The notes beneath the pieces are model-generated. The model had not been told where the DNA came from and did not search any database. It was given only the letters and a program-made list of their open reading frames with translations. This document shows, piece after piece, positions 8,581-15,060 of a DNA stretch of 52,726 nt (positions are counted from its first letter, which is position 1; the number at the start of each line of letters is the position of its first letter). The position numbers and the translations under genes were made by a program. The stretch comes from an uncultured Butyrivibrio sp. GTDB lineage: Bacteria; Bacillota; Clostridia; Lachnospirales; Lachnospiraceae. Where the stretch lies: NCBI RefSeq assembly GCF_947169445.1, contig NZ_CAMVPU010000027.1, positions 1 to 52,726 on the forward strand. Reading direction: 5' to 3'.

Positions 8581-9120
8581 ATGGTTGAGGATGTTTTAAA
8601 ATACAGATTAAAAGAGCTAAGAAAATCTCACAACATAACACAGGCGGCTTTGGCATGCGACATCGGTGTCTCAGAGAGTACCATTTCCAAATGGGAAAGT
8701 GGAAATGCTATCCCGGACATAGAAATGCTCTGCACTTTATCTGAATACTTTGATGTGCCTATCGATGAACTGCTAGATAGAAATGCACTACTTAAACGAA
8801 AAATCAGTGACTGGCATTTGCAGAACAAAGAAAAACAACCTTATTCGAGCAACACTGAATTATTAGGCTCTCTGATTAATGCTGATGATCTTCTTATACA
8901 ATTGGTTTTAAAAAAGCTGGAATTAGCTGATGTTATCAGTATTATCGCAGGCTCTTCATATGCTGTTTGTAATAGGATTTTTTCAAATTTATCTCTTAAG
9001 GTAGCTGGATTTGTCGTAGACCATCTTCCAGAGACTGCCATTGATGAAAATGAGATTATCCGCACAGAAAACAAAGTCTTGGAAATCATCGAAGACATTA
9101 AAACAAGGGTCTCAAAGTAA
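8581..9120 (+). CDS. XRE-family helix-turn-helix regulator
   Basis: A 179-residue transcription factor. Residues about 8-62 form a Cro/C1-type HTH (RLKELRKSHNITQAALACD then VSESTISKWESGNAIPDIEML), with the conserved SxWExG core. The C-terminal 110 residues are helical and not recognised, and probably serve dimerisation or ligand binding. ATG 8581 is chosen because GAGAGG lies 7 nt before it; the in-frame ATG at 8566 lacks a site. A possible promoter (GTGAAA 8531-8536, 17-nt spacer, TATACT 8554-8559) would place transcription start just upstream. Its targets are unknown; the neighbours are a decayed methyltransferase and a non-coding stretch. Confidence 0.88.
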   Translation: MVEDVLKYRLKELRKSHNITQAALACDIGVSESTISKWESGNAIPDIEMLCTLSEYFDVPIDELLDRNALLKRKISDWHLQNKEKQPYSSNTELLGSLINADDLLIQLVLKKLELADVISIIAGSSYAVCNRIFSNLSLKVAGFVVDHLPETAIDENEIIRTENKVLEIIEDIKTRVSK

Positions 9121-9146
9121 TACTTTTGTTACCCTTAATAACGCTA

Positions 9147-9176
9147 AAAATCGGTGATCTTACGGTCACCGATTTT
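9147..9176 (+). terminator. Rho-independent terminator of the XRE gene
   Basis: A perfect 11-bp stem, 9147-9157 with 9166-9176, has an 8-nt loop and A/T-rich ends (AAAATCGGTGA arm), so it can work in both directions. It lies 26 bp after the XRE stop codon. Confidence 0.8.
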
Positions 9177-9363
9177 AATAAAATAAAAAAACTTACACAC
9201 TTAACTTGACACACTCGCTGGCCGGTAGTTTTAGATTAGTTCATATTTTTTGAGGTCTTTACCATCATTGTCACAATATAATATGGGGAATGACGATTGA
9301 ATTTACCAAAATCCCCAGACTCATCTATGAAAATACTAATTTCTTTCATACATACTCCATGGC

Positions 9364-9450
9364 AAAAAAAATGGTGTGGGACACCCACACCGTATCGTTG
9401 GACCCGGGTCTTACGACCAGCCCAGTAGTGCTATGCACTACTCTGTATAA
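9364..9450 (-). ncRNA. candidate small structured RNA ending in a leftward terminator
   Basis: Read on the minus strand, three hairpins follow in order: an 8-bp stem 9442-9435 with 9431-9424; a 4-bp stem 9418-9415 with 9410-9407 closed by a GTAA tetraloop of the GNRA class; and an 8-bp terminator stem 9391-9384 with 9380-9373, followed by eight U residues (the A run at 9364-9371 on the plus strand). A TATACT sequence just upstream on the minus strand could be a -10 box, with a TTGTTT about 20 nt further out. No minus-strand protein gene lies upstream, so the terminator serves a short transcript. I do not recognise the RNA family. Confidence 0.4.
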
Positions 9451-9558
9451 GTATATTACCATGTTTGCCTAGTAAAAACAATGGAATTAACAATTATTTC
9501 AGAAAATATGCAGATCGACGATAATGATGAAAAAATAAATCATTGATGGTAATATTAT

Positions 9559-9619
9559 AGTGATCTGAGCGAAAGCTCTTTGGACCACTGTAGGCGGGAA
9601 GAATTTCCCGTCATTTTTT
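9559..9619 (+). ncRNA. candidate short RNA or leader with GNRA hairpin and terminator
   Basis: A hairpin GAGC-GAAA-GCTC (9567-9578) with a GNRA loop sits inside an outer AGTG/CACT pair (9559-9562 with 9586-9589). It is followed by an 8-bp terminator stem (9593-9600 with 9605-9612, one G-T pair) and A plus six T residues. No coding gene feeds into it from the left, so it terminates either a short independent RNA or a leader before the kinase gene at 9727. It points away from the minus-strand candidate at 9364-9450. Confidence 0.4.
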
Positions 9620-9726
9620 ATCTATATATATTATTCCATGAACTCAAAGCCAGTAATAGCCTTGTATATGCACATGAGCGTTGATATAGGATAATCGACC
9701 AAGAAGAAAAGGAAAAAAATAATCAT

Positions 9727-10767
9727 ATGATGAAAAAAGATTTTTTAGTCAAAGCGGCGCAGCTTTACGGATTCGATACTGCCTCTGCCAAGGAAGTCCC
9801 CGGGCATGAAGGCGGAAGGAATCTGGTATTTATGATTGGGACTGATTCGGTACTCAGAGTGTCTTCTCTTTCAGATAGAAGCATTAAAGATTATGAGGCG
9901 GAAATCGAGTATGTACATTATCTTTCTGCAGGCGGAGCCAGTGTGGCAGATTCCATTCCCTCAGTGAAAGGTAATCGTATTGAAATTATCGATGAGAAGG
10001 CAGTGACCATGTTCGAGACTGCAAAAGGTGATCAGATAGCCGATCATGGTTACCGGTATATTGAAGGAGTTTCGATAGACGAGTACTTCTTTCTTACCGG
10101 CAAGGTTTTAGGGAAAATACATGCACTTTCAAAGAACTACAGACCGATTCATAAGCGTTTTGATTTCTTCGAGAAGTACAATGAAGACTATTTCGAGAGC
10201 CTTATTCCTGATGATTTCTTTTGTTTACATATGAATATGGGGCGTCGGGTTAAAGACAGGCTGCATGAAATTCTGGAGGAACTGCACAAACTTCCGCAGA
10301 ACTCCGAAAACTACGGAATGGTTCACTTTGACTATAGCGATGGAAACTATAACATTGAGTATGATACAGGGAAAATCAATGTATTTGATTTTGATAATTG
10401 TCGTACTTGCTGGTATTTATATGATATTGCCAATTTATGGTCCCATGGTCTTGGGTGGATTGCCTGGAATGAAGACGCAGATGAAAGACGGGCATATATG
10501 GAAAAATATATGCAGATGGTCATTAATGGATACCGGACTGAGTGCACCATAACCGATGAAGAACTTGAGCATCTGGAAATGATGGTCAATGCAGTATTGA
10601 TGGAAAATATCATTGATGTCTTTGAGGTAAAGAAGGCTTCCGGTGAAGAATTAGTTTTCGATGAGGAAGAAAGCTACAATGTGAAGTGCCTTGTGGAGGG
10701 GCTTAGTTGGTTTGGCTTCTACAGTGATATTCTTGACAACGAATCACCTTTTGAGGTAGAGATATAA
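9727..10767 (+). CDS. aminoglycoside phosphotransferase (APH)-type kinase
   Basis: A 346-residue kinase-like phosphotransferase. The catalytic loop is H-x-D-x4-N: VHFDYSDGN with Asp202 and Asn207, and the metal-binding motif is Asp221-Phe-Asp223 in NVFDFDNC, both typical of the APH / choline kinase / homoserine kinase II superfamily. The N-terminal ATP lobe begins near residue 20 with a Gly-rich stretch (PGHEGGRN), and a conserved-type VTMFETAKG follows near 100. The substrate may be an amino alcohol, sugar or antibiotic; the sequence does not decide. AAAGGAA lies about 12 nt before ATG 9727, and a second ATG follows at once. It appears monocistronic, flanked by non-coding DNA. Confidence 0.85.
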   Translation: MMKKDFLVKAAQLYGFDTASAKEVPGHEGGRNLVFMIGTDSVLRVSSLSDRSIKDYEAEIEYVHYLSAGGASVADSIPSVKGNRIEIIDEKAVTMFETAKGDQIADHGYRYIEGVSIDEYFFLTGKVLGKIHALSKNYRPIHKRFDFFEKYNEDYFESLIPDDFFCLHMNMGRRVKDRLHEILEELHKLPQNSENYGMVHFDYSDGNYNIEYDTGKINVFDFDNCRTCWYLYDIANLWSHGLGWIAWNEDADERRAYMEKYMQMVINGYRTECTITDEELEHLEMMVNAVLMENIIDVFEVKKASGEELVFDEEESYNVKCLVEGLSWFGFYSDILDNESPFEVEI

Positions 10768-10931
10768 AATTCCAGCTTTACTGTTATTGTAGCGGTCTTG
10801 TGCCTGGAGCTGGTGTCAAAAGCACCATCATATGAGTAACTGCTGGTTCCTGAGTTCTTGGCGGTTATCTGAAATACGCCGAGGTTTGAATTCTATAGCT
10901 TTCCAAGGGAGGCTCCAGTGTTCCATACCAT
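10767..10931 (-). pseudogene. decayed fragment of a beta-rich surface-type protein
   Basis: Reading leftwards from ATG 10931 (GGAG 8 nt upstream), the frame gives MVWNTGASLGKL, an in-frame TAG at 10895-10893, then about 40 codons of convincing protein character (GVFQITAKNSGTSSYSYDGA, then TATITVKLEF). Alternating hydrophobic residues and Ser/Thr-rich turns suggest an extracellular beta domain. The stop and the lack of upstream or downstream continuation mark it as a remnant. It abuts the 3' end of the kinase gene on the other strand. The family is not recognised. Confidence 0.35.
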
Positions 10932-11015
10932 ATCTCCTTTTCGTTGTTTTCATGACTTTATTCTACCTGGAACAAACGCTTACTATAATACACTTGTTGC
11001 ATTAGTTGTAAAAGA

Positions 11016-11040
11016 AAAACTTTCCGATACGGAAAGTTTT
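11016..11040 (+). terminator. hairpin terminator
   Basis: A perfect 11-bp stem, 11016-11026 with 11030-11040, has an ATA loop and A/T ends (AAAACTTTCCG arm). It can act in both directions. It lies 249 bp after the kinase gene, with no other gene between on the plus strand. Confidence 0.65.
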
Positions 11041-11101
11041 AGACTGTAGACATGATCATTATCATGGCAAAATTATTATTCATGGTATAATAGATATTAT
11101 A

Positions 11102-11140
11102 ATATCAATTTTGACTAAAATACAGAAAAATTGATATAAT
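11102..11140 (+). promoter_or_regulatory. promoter with an overlapping 11-bp inverted repeat (candidate autoregulatory operator)
   Basis: A sigma-A type promoter is visible: TTGACT 11111-11116, 18-nt spacer, TATAAT 11135-11140. Perfect 11-bp inverted arms ATATCAATTTT (11102-11112) and AAAATTGATAT (11127-11137) overlap both boxes, with centres 25 bp apart. This is a typical layout for a small HTH repressor controlling its own gene, which starts at 11164. A second, shorter palindrome (CATGAT/ATCATG) lies at 11051-11066. Confidence 0.65.
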
Positions 11141-11163
11141 AATAGCAATATGAGGGAATAATT

Positions 11164-11439
11164 ATGGCAGAATTCATATGGGAAACCCCAGCCGAGATAA
11201 CACTTGATCTGGCAAAAAGATTGAAAAAAATCCGTAAAAGAAGGAAAATCACGCAGAAACAACTTGCTGACAGAAGTAATGTCAGTTATGCAACTCTCAA
11301 GAAATTTGAACAGACAGGTCAGATATCCCTTATTTCACTAGTAAAGATTACAATGGAACTTGGAATGGCTGATGAAATTAAAGCTCTTTTCTCCACACCG
11401 GTTTATCTTAATATCGATGAGGTTCTGAATGATAAATAA
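11164..11439 (+). CDS. small XRE-family HTH protein (91 aa)
   Basis: A single-domain Cro/C1-type regulator. The HTH lies at about residues 17-75 (RLKKIRKRRKITQKQLADRS then VSYATLKKFEQTG). Proteins of this size and start (MAEFIWETPAEITLDLAKRL) resemble, from memory, antitoxin-like regulators encoded just before HipA-type kinases. Here no second gene follows: the next 440 bp are non-coding, so the partner is absent or lost. TGAGGGAA lies before ATG 11164, and a promoter with an inverted-repeat operator sits directly upstream, suggesting self-repression. Confidence 0.82.
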   Translation: MAEFIWETPAEITLDLAKRLKKIRKRRKITQKQLADRSNVSYATLKKFEQTGQISLISLVKITMELGMADEIKALFSTPVYLNIDEVLNDK

Positions 11440-11880
11440 CAGAAAACTTGATGTCTACTATAAGGACTCTTGGTGCACATGCCTTGGACTGTTAAATTGA
11501 CATGTGATGATATAAAGCGCATTAGATTACAATATAATGATAATATTTTACGTCTGAATTATGCATATTATTAATGTGACGTAGCTCATTTTTTGTCTTA
11601 CGCCTGCAGTGCAGTTTTCTGTTAATGGACGTAGTGGTAATTGGTAATTGTGGGCAGTAATTACGCTTGGATAGAATTTTTTACTTATGATGGTTATAAT
11701 ATTGTCCTTATTTACGTAATATTTGAATCTTTTGAAATATAGGCGTAAGAAATAATATAGAGAGTTATGTCAAATGCTGAAAAATGACTAAATTGACGTA
11801 ATGCCAGAGCAGGACTACGTCCTATCTTAGAAAAATCAAAATAATACGTAGAAAAGTTTCTTGGTACATAAAATCTGAAG
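11440..11880. repeat. AT-rich intergenic region with repeated ACGT-core motifs
   Basis: No gene is supported in these 441 bp. The tetramer ACGT occurs seven times, starting at 11550, 11579, 11629, 11714, 11796, 11817 and 11846, mostly as GACGTA, TACGTC or TACGTA. The near variants TTACGC and GCGTAA occur at 11598, 11661 and 11743. Two copies share a longer context (TTAATG, optional T, GACGTAG) about 50 bp apart. The pattern suggests decayed repeats or a cluster of protein-binding sites between an orphan XRE gene and a Crp-type regulator. Confidence 0.4.
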
Positions 11881-12540
11881 CTAATCTGCCTTAAGAAGCT
11901 TGAAATGATTCTTCCTATATTCGATAAGTCCATCGTCTTTCATGTGGGAGAGCTCTTTAGACATGTTGGTTCTTTCGAGGTTAAGGTAATCGGCGAGCTG
12001 TTGTCTGTTGAAGGGGATATCAAATTCCCGTGAGTCTGTCTGCAATGCAGTGGCATTAAGATATGACAGAAGGCGCCCACGGCAACTCTTGGGAGAAGTG
12101 TGGAAGTTGCGGCCGGAGAGAACGAGGTTCTTTTGTGATGAAATAATAAGTATGTTTTTTAGGAGCTTTTCCTTCCAGGGAGAGCTCTTTTTGCTGTCAT
12201 CAAGGAGGTTTCTTATATCGCAAAAGAGAATACTACAGTCCTCATTCGCTCTGACATCCACCAGAAGAACCTCGCCAAGAAGCGCGTAGGTTTCAGCAAA
12301 ATATTGATTCTTGCCCACATGGCTTAACACAGTACAATTGCCCCAAACATCGTTGCTTTCGATAGTAACACTGCCTGTAAGCATCATACCTATGCATGAA
12401 GTTCGCTCTCCAGCGTGGAGAATCAGATCATCTTTTCGATAGTTCTTTTCCCTGGCACCAAGAAAATCAAGGCATGAAGACAGCTCTTTATCTGTCATTC
12501 CCTGGAACAGTCTGCTTTTTTCTAACACAGTTATATCCAT
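11881..12540 (-). CDS. Crp/Fnr-family transcriptional regulator
   Basis: A 219-residue regulator with an N-terminal cyclic-nucleotide-binding-like beta-roll (about residues 5-120, with the GMMLTGSVTI strand pair) and a C-terminal winged HTH (about 150-215, FNRQQLADYLNLERTNMSKE). It lacks an N-terminal Cys cluster like that of Fnr, so its effector is not an obvious Fe-S cluster. It is transcribed divergently from a 4Fe-4S protein gene at 12681, and the shared 116-bp promoter region contains two palindromes that are likely binding sites. This pairing of a Crp-type regulator with a ferredoxin-like protein, next to lactate dehydrogenase, points to redox or nitrosative-stress control (inference). 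Confidence 0.9.
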   Translation of the reverse strand: MDITVLEKSRLFQGMTDKELSSCLDFLGAREKNYRKDDLILHAGERTSCIGMMLTGSVTIESNDVWGNCTVLSHVGKNQYFAETYALLGEVLLVDVRANEDCSILFCDIRNLLDDSKKSSPWKEKLLKNILIISSQKNLVLSGRNFHTSPKSCRGRLLSYLNATALQTDSREFDIPFNRQQLADYLNLERTNMSKELSHMKDDGLIEYRKNHFKLLKAD

Positions 12541-12553
12541 TATTTATCCTCAT

Positions 12554-12636
12554 ATAATTATTCAGAGTCATATTAGGAATAATTATCAGAAAAGTGGTTT
12601 AAACAACATACTTGTTATGAACAGTATATTATACTG
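12554..12636. promoter_or_regulatory. divergent promoter region with two palindromes (candidate Crp/Fnr operators)
   Basis: Between the divergent regulator and ferredoxin genes lie a 10-bp inverted repeat (ATAATTATTC 12554-12563 with GAATAATTAT 12577-12586) and a compact 7-1-7 palindrome (CAGTATA 12622-12628, TATACTG 12630-12636). Crp-family dimers bind such two-fold sites. The half-site TATACTGA recurs at 13499-13506, upstream of the lactate dehydrogenase gene. Confidence 0.5.
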
Positions 12637-12680
12637 ACACCATCAGAACAAGAATAATGGTCACACAGAGAGGTCAAAAG

Positions 12681-13451
12681 ATGGTAAGAAAGATAATAAA
12701 AATCGATGAAAAAAAGTGTAACGGCTGCGGTATCTGCGCAAACGCATGTCACGAAGGTGCTATTGATATCGTGAACGGAAAGGCAAAACTGGTAAGAGAG
12801 AACTTCTGTGATGGATTTGGGGACTGTCTGCCGGGATGCCCCATGGGAGCAATTTCTTTTGAAGAAAGGGAGGCTCCTGCTTATGATGAAGCAGCAGTAA
12901 AAGCATCACAGGAAAAGAAAGGGAAGGTAAAAGATATGCATCAGTGCGAGAACAAGATGATGATTGAAATGGAACAACATGCCGCCGCACACGGATGCCC
13001 AGGTTCAAGGTTTATGATGCTTAAGAGCAGTGCACAGGATGGCAATGATCAGGGCCAGGATATGATTTCCAGGATGAGCGCACATCCCTCAAGGCTGATG
13101 CAGTGGCCTTGTCAGATAAAGCTCCTTCCAACGCAGGCAGATTTTTATAACGGAGCTAAGCTTCTTATTGCAGCTGACTGCACAGCATACGCCTACGCAA
13201 ATATGCATGAGGAATTCATGAAGGGTAAGGTTACAGTAATCGGATGCCCCAAACTTGACGAAGGCGACTATACTGAGAAGCTTACGGAGATCATTTCAAA
13301 CAACGATATTGTCAGCGTGACCATAGTAAGAATGGAGGTTCCATGCTGCGGAGGGCTGCAGAGAGCCGCAGAGAATGCAATAAAGAATAGCGGAAAGTTT
13401 CTTCCTTGGCAGGTTGTGACAATCTCCAGAAATGGTGAGATACTTGATTAA
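12681..13451 (+). CDS. 4Fe-4S ferredoxin-domain protein
   Basis: A 256-residue protein. An N-terminal two-cluster ferredoxin domain (about 5-58) has C-x2-C-x2-C-x3-C in CNGCGICANACHEGAIDI and a second, atypical set in CDGFGDCLPGCPMGAISF. A Lys/His/Met-rich linker (KDMHQCENKMMIEMEQ) leads to a C-terminal domain with further cysteines (ADCTAY, IGCPKLDE, PCCGG). Such proteins are annotated as 4Fe-4S binding proteins and their electron partners are unknown. I start at ATG 12681 because GAGAGGT lies 6 nt upstream; ATG 12657 would add eight residues. It is divergent from the Crp/Fnr gene and 82 bp before ldh, with which it may share control. Confidence 0.85.
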   Translation: MVRKIIKIDEKKCNGCGICANACHEGAIDIVNGKAKLVRENFCDGFGDCLPGCPMGAISFEEREAPAYDEAAVKASQEKKGKVKDMHQCENKMMIEMEQHAAAHGCPGSRFMMLKSSAQDGNDQGQDMISRMSAHPSRLMQWPCQIKLLPTQADFYNGAKLLIAADCTAYAYANMHEEFMKGKVTVIGCPKLDEGDYTEKLTEIISNNDIVSVTIVRMEVPCCGGLQRAAENAIKNSGKFLPWQVVTISRNGEILD

Positions 13452-13533
13452 ATTTCCCAGTAAGCATATATTTCATGGGCTTTTGATATAAGTGAGTTTA
13501 TACTGAATGTAGCAAGAAAAAAGGAGGCATATT

Positions 13534-14481
13534 ATGTCAGCATTAAATGAGAGAAAAGTAGCAGTAGTAGGTTGTGGATTTGTTGGGTCAGCATCAGCTT
13601 TTGCCCTAATGGAGAGTGGGCTCTTTTCCGAAATGGTGCTGATAGATGTGAATAAGGAGAAGGCTGAGGGTGAGGCTCTTGATATCAGCCATGGACTTCC
13701 CTTTGCAAAGCCAATGCAGATATATGCCGGTGATTACAAGGATGCAGGAGATGCCGCAGTTGTGGTTGTTACGGCAGGAGCAGGACAGAAGCCTGGGGAG
13801 ACAAGACTTGATCTTGTAAAAAAGAACGTGGGCATCTTTAAGTCAATTATTCCGGAAATTGCAAGGTACAACAAAGAAGGAATACTTCTGATTGTGGCTA
13901 ATCCTGTTGATATTCTTACTTATGCTGCAGCCAGGCTCAGTGGCTTCCCTGAAAACAGAGTGTTTGGTTCAGGAACTGTACTTGATACAGCAAGATTCAA
14001 ATATCTTCTTGGCGAGCATCTAAGTGTAGACAGCCGTTCAGTACATGCATTTATCATAGGTGAACACGGAGACAGCGAGATAGCAGCATGGAGCAGTGCA
14101 AATGTATCAGGAATTCCAATCCATGATTTCTGCGAGATGAGAGGACACTTCGAGCATGAAAAAGCCATGAAAGAGATTGCTGAAACCGTCAAAAATAGTG
14201 CTTATGAGATCATCGAGAAGAAAGGTGCTACCTATTACGGCATTGCAATGAGTGTAAGGCGTATCTGTGAGGCTATCATTCGTGATGAGAAGTCTATTCT
14301 CCCGATTTCCAGCATACAGCATGGTGAAAATGGTATTGATGGCGTAGCACTTAGTATGCCAGCCATTGTCGGAAGAGATGGCGTTGAAGGATCTGTGCCA
14401 ATCAGACTCAGCGAGCAGGAAAAGGCTGCATTACTAGAGTCATCGGAGACTTTGAAAGCAGTAATAAATGAATCGCTTTGA
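13534..14481 (+). CDS. ldh: L-lactate dehydrogenase
   Basis: Reduces pyruvate to L-lactate with NADH in the cytoplasm, recycling NAD in fermentation. At 315 residues it has the family length. The NAD-binding fingerprint GCGFVGS opens the chain, Arg91 sits in the mobile loop (KPGETRLDL), and the catalytic His178 is in GEHGDSE. The residue after the second GAG (GAGQKPGETR) and the active-site loop fit lactate better than malate dehydrogenase, although the two families are close. AAGGAGG gives a strong ribosome binding site. It lies downstream of the ferredoxin gene. A 49-codon ORF overlaps its last 14 bases. Confidence 0.93.
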   Translation: MSALNERKVAVVGCGFVGSASAFALMESGLFSEMVLIDVNKEKAEGEALDISHGLPFAKPMQIYAGDYKDAGDAAVVVVTAGAGQKPGETRLDLVKKNVGIFKSIIPEIARYNKEGILLIVANPVDILTYAAARLSGFPENRVFGSGTVLDTARFKYLLGEHLSVDSRSVHAFIIGEHGDSEIAAWSSANVSGIPIHDFCEMRGHFEHEKAMKEIAETVKNSAYEIIEKKGATYYGIAMSVRRICEAIIRDEKSILPISSIQHGENGIDGVALSMPAIVGRDGVEGSVPIRLSEQEKAALLESSETLKAVINESL

Positions 14482-14617
14482 GTTGGAAGTGCCCTCTGAT
14501 GCTTCTCCTATAACCGGCTTTGATCCTGAATTTGAAGGGAAAGAAAGCCCACTTAAAGAAGTGTTATGGATGAGTCTTGATGAGATTAGTTATCCGAGCA
14601 AGCATTCACATATTTGA
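14468..14617 (+). pseudogene. 49-codon ORF overlapping the ldh 3' end, probable gene fragment
   Basis: ATG 14468 lies inside ldh in another frame and the ORF ends at TGA 14615-14617. The product looks protein-like near its end (ESPLKEVLWMSLDEISYPSK), somewhat like the C-terminal strand of a Nudix-type domain, but is too short to fold as one. It overlaps the tail of the minus-strand permease fragment by 32 bp. I read it as a remnant, with an unrecognised small peptide as the alternative. Confidence 0.3.
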
Positions 14618-14870
14618 ACACATCTATTATTCCGCCCATGGAATGGTCAAGCTGGACAGTGACTTTCATAATATCCTCGGATGTAATGACAGTAGCGATA
14701 TTCTGCTGATCAATGTCATTAATCTCGTTTCGGGAAAAAAAACCTGAGAATTCATCATCTTTTTGGTTAAAGACATCATTAAAGGAATCCTTGTCCATGA
14801 AAAGAGCAGTACCTCCTTCATAGTCTACAGATTCTGCAATAGTAAAATCATAGGACTTATTCTCATATAG
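14586..14870 (-). pseudogene. fragment of an ABC transporter FtsX-like permease
   Basis: The minus-strand frame is open from 14870 to TAA 14588-14586. It reads as the extracellular part of an FtsX/MacB-type permease (SYDFTIAESVDYEGGTALFM, then NIATVITSEDIMKVTVQLDH and MGGIIDVFKYV). It stops exactly where the next transmembrane helix should begin. No start with a well-spaced ribosome binding site exists: GGAGG precedes ATG 14798 by 13 nt, but that would begin in mid-domain. Both ends of the gene are missing. Confidence 0.5.
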
Positions 14871-14932
14871 TCAGATAATGGTTAATCATTTACGCAAAAA
14901 CGCTCTTTTAGCGAGGAAAAGATTCAGCTAGT

Positions 14933-14963
14933 ACCGATTATGACTTACAAGATACGGATTATG
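14933..14963 (+). promoter_or_regulatory. direct repeat 21 bp apart upstream of the GH43 gene
   Basis: ACCGATTATG at 14933-14942 and ACGGATTATG at 14954-14963 match at 9 of 10 positions and start 21 bp apart, which places them on the same DNA face. This spacing is typical of AraC-family half-sites. They lie about 100 bp before the glycosidase start. The rest of 14871-15060 is AT-rich with no gene. Confidence 0.4.
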
Positions 14964-15060
14964 CCTTTTGTAGATACAACAAGTATTTTTATGATATGGT
15001 GTTATTTGTATATGATAATTGATTTAGAAAGAAATAACGCGTAAGAAAGTAGAACAACTT

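Larger units (their letters stand above)
9121..9726. other. 606-bp intergenic region with several RNA-like hairpins
   Basis: No protein gene is supported here. The gap holds a terminator for the XRE gene (9147-9176), a leftward hairpin cluster ending in a T run (9364-9450, minus strand) and a rightward hairpin pair ending in a T run (9559-9619, plus strand); these are listed separately. The stretch 9177-9360 shows nothing I can interpret. Confidence 0.5.

Noticed and set aside
9290..9472. A 60-codon ORF in the non-coding gap
   Set aside because: It crosses the hairpin cluster at 9373-9442 and has no ribosome binding site or protein character.
11712..11933. A 73-codon minus-strand ORF
   Set aside because: Crosses the 3' end of the Crp-type gene and the ACGT-motif region; no ribosome binding site and aromatic-rich composition typical of AT-rich noise.
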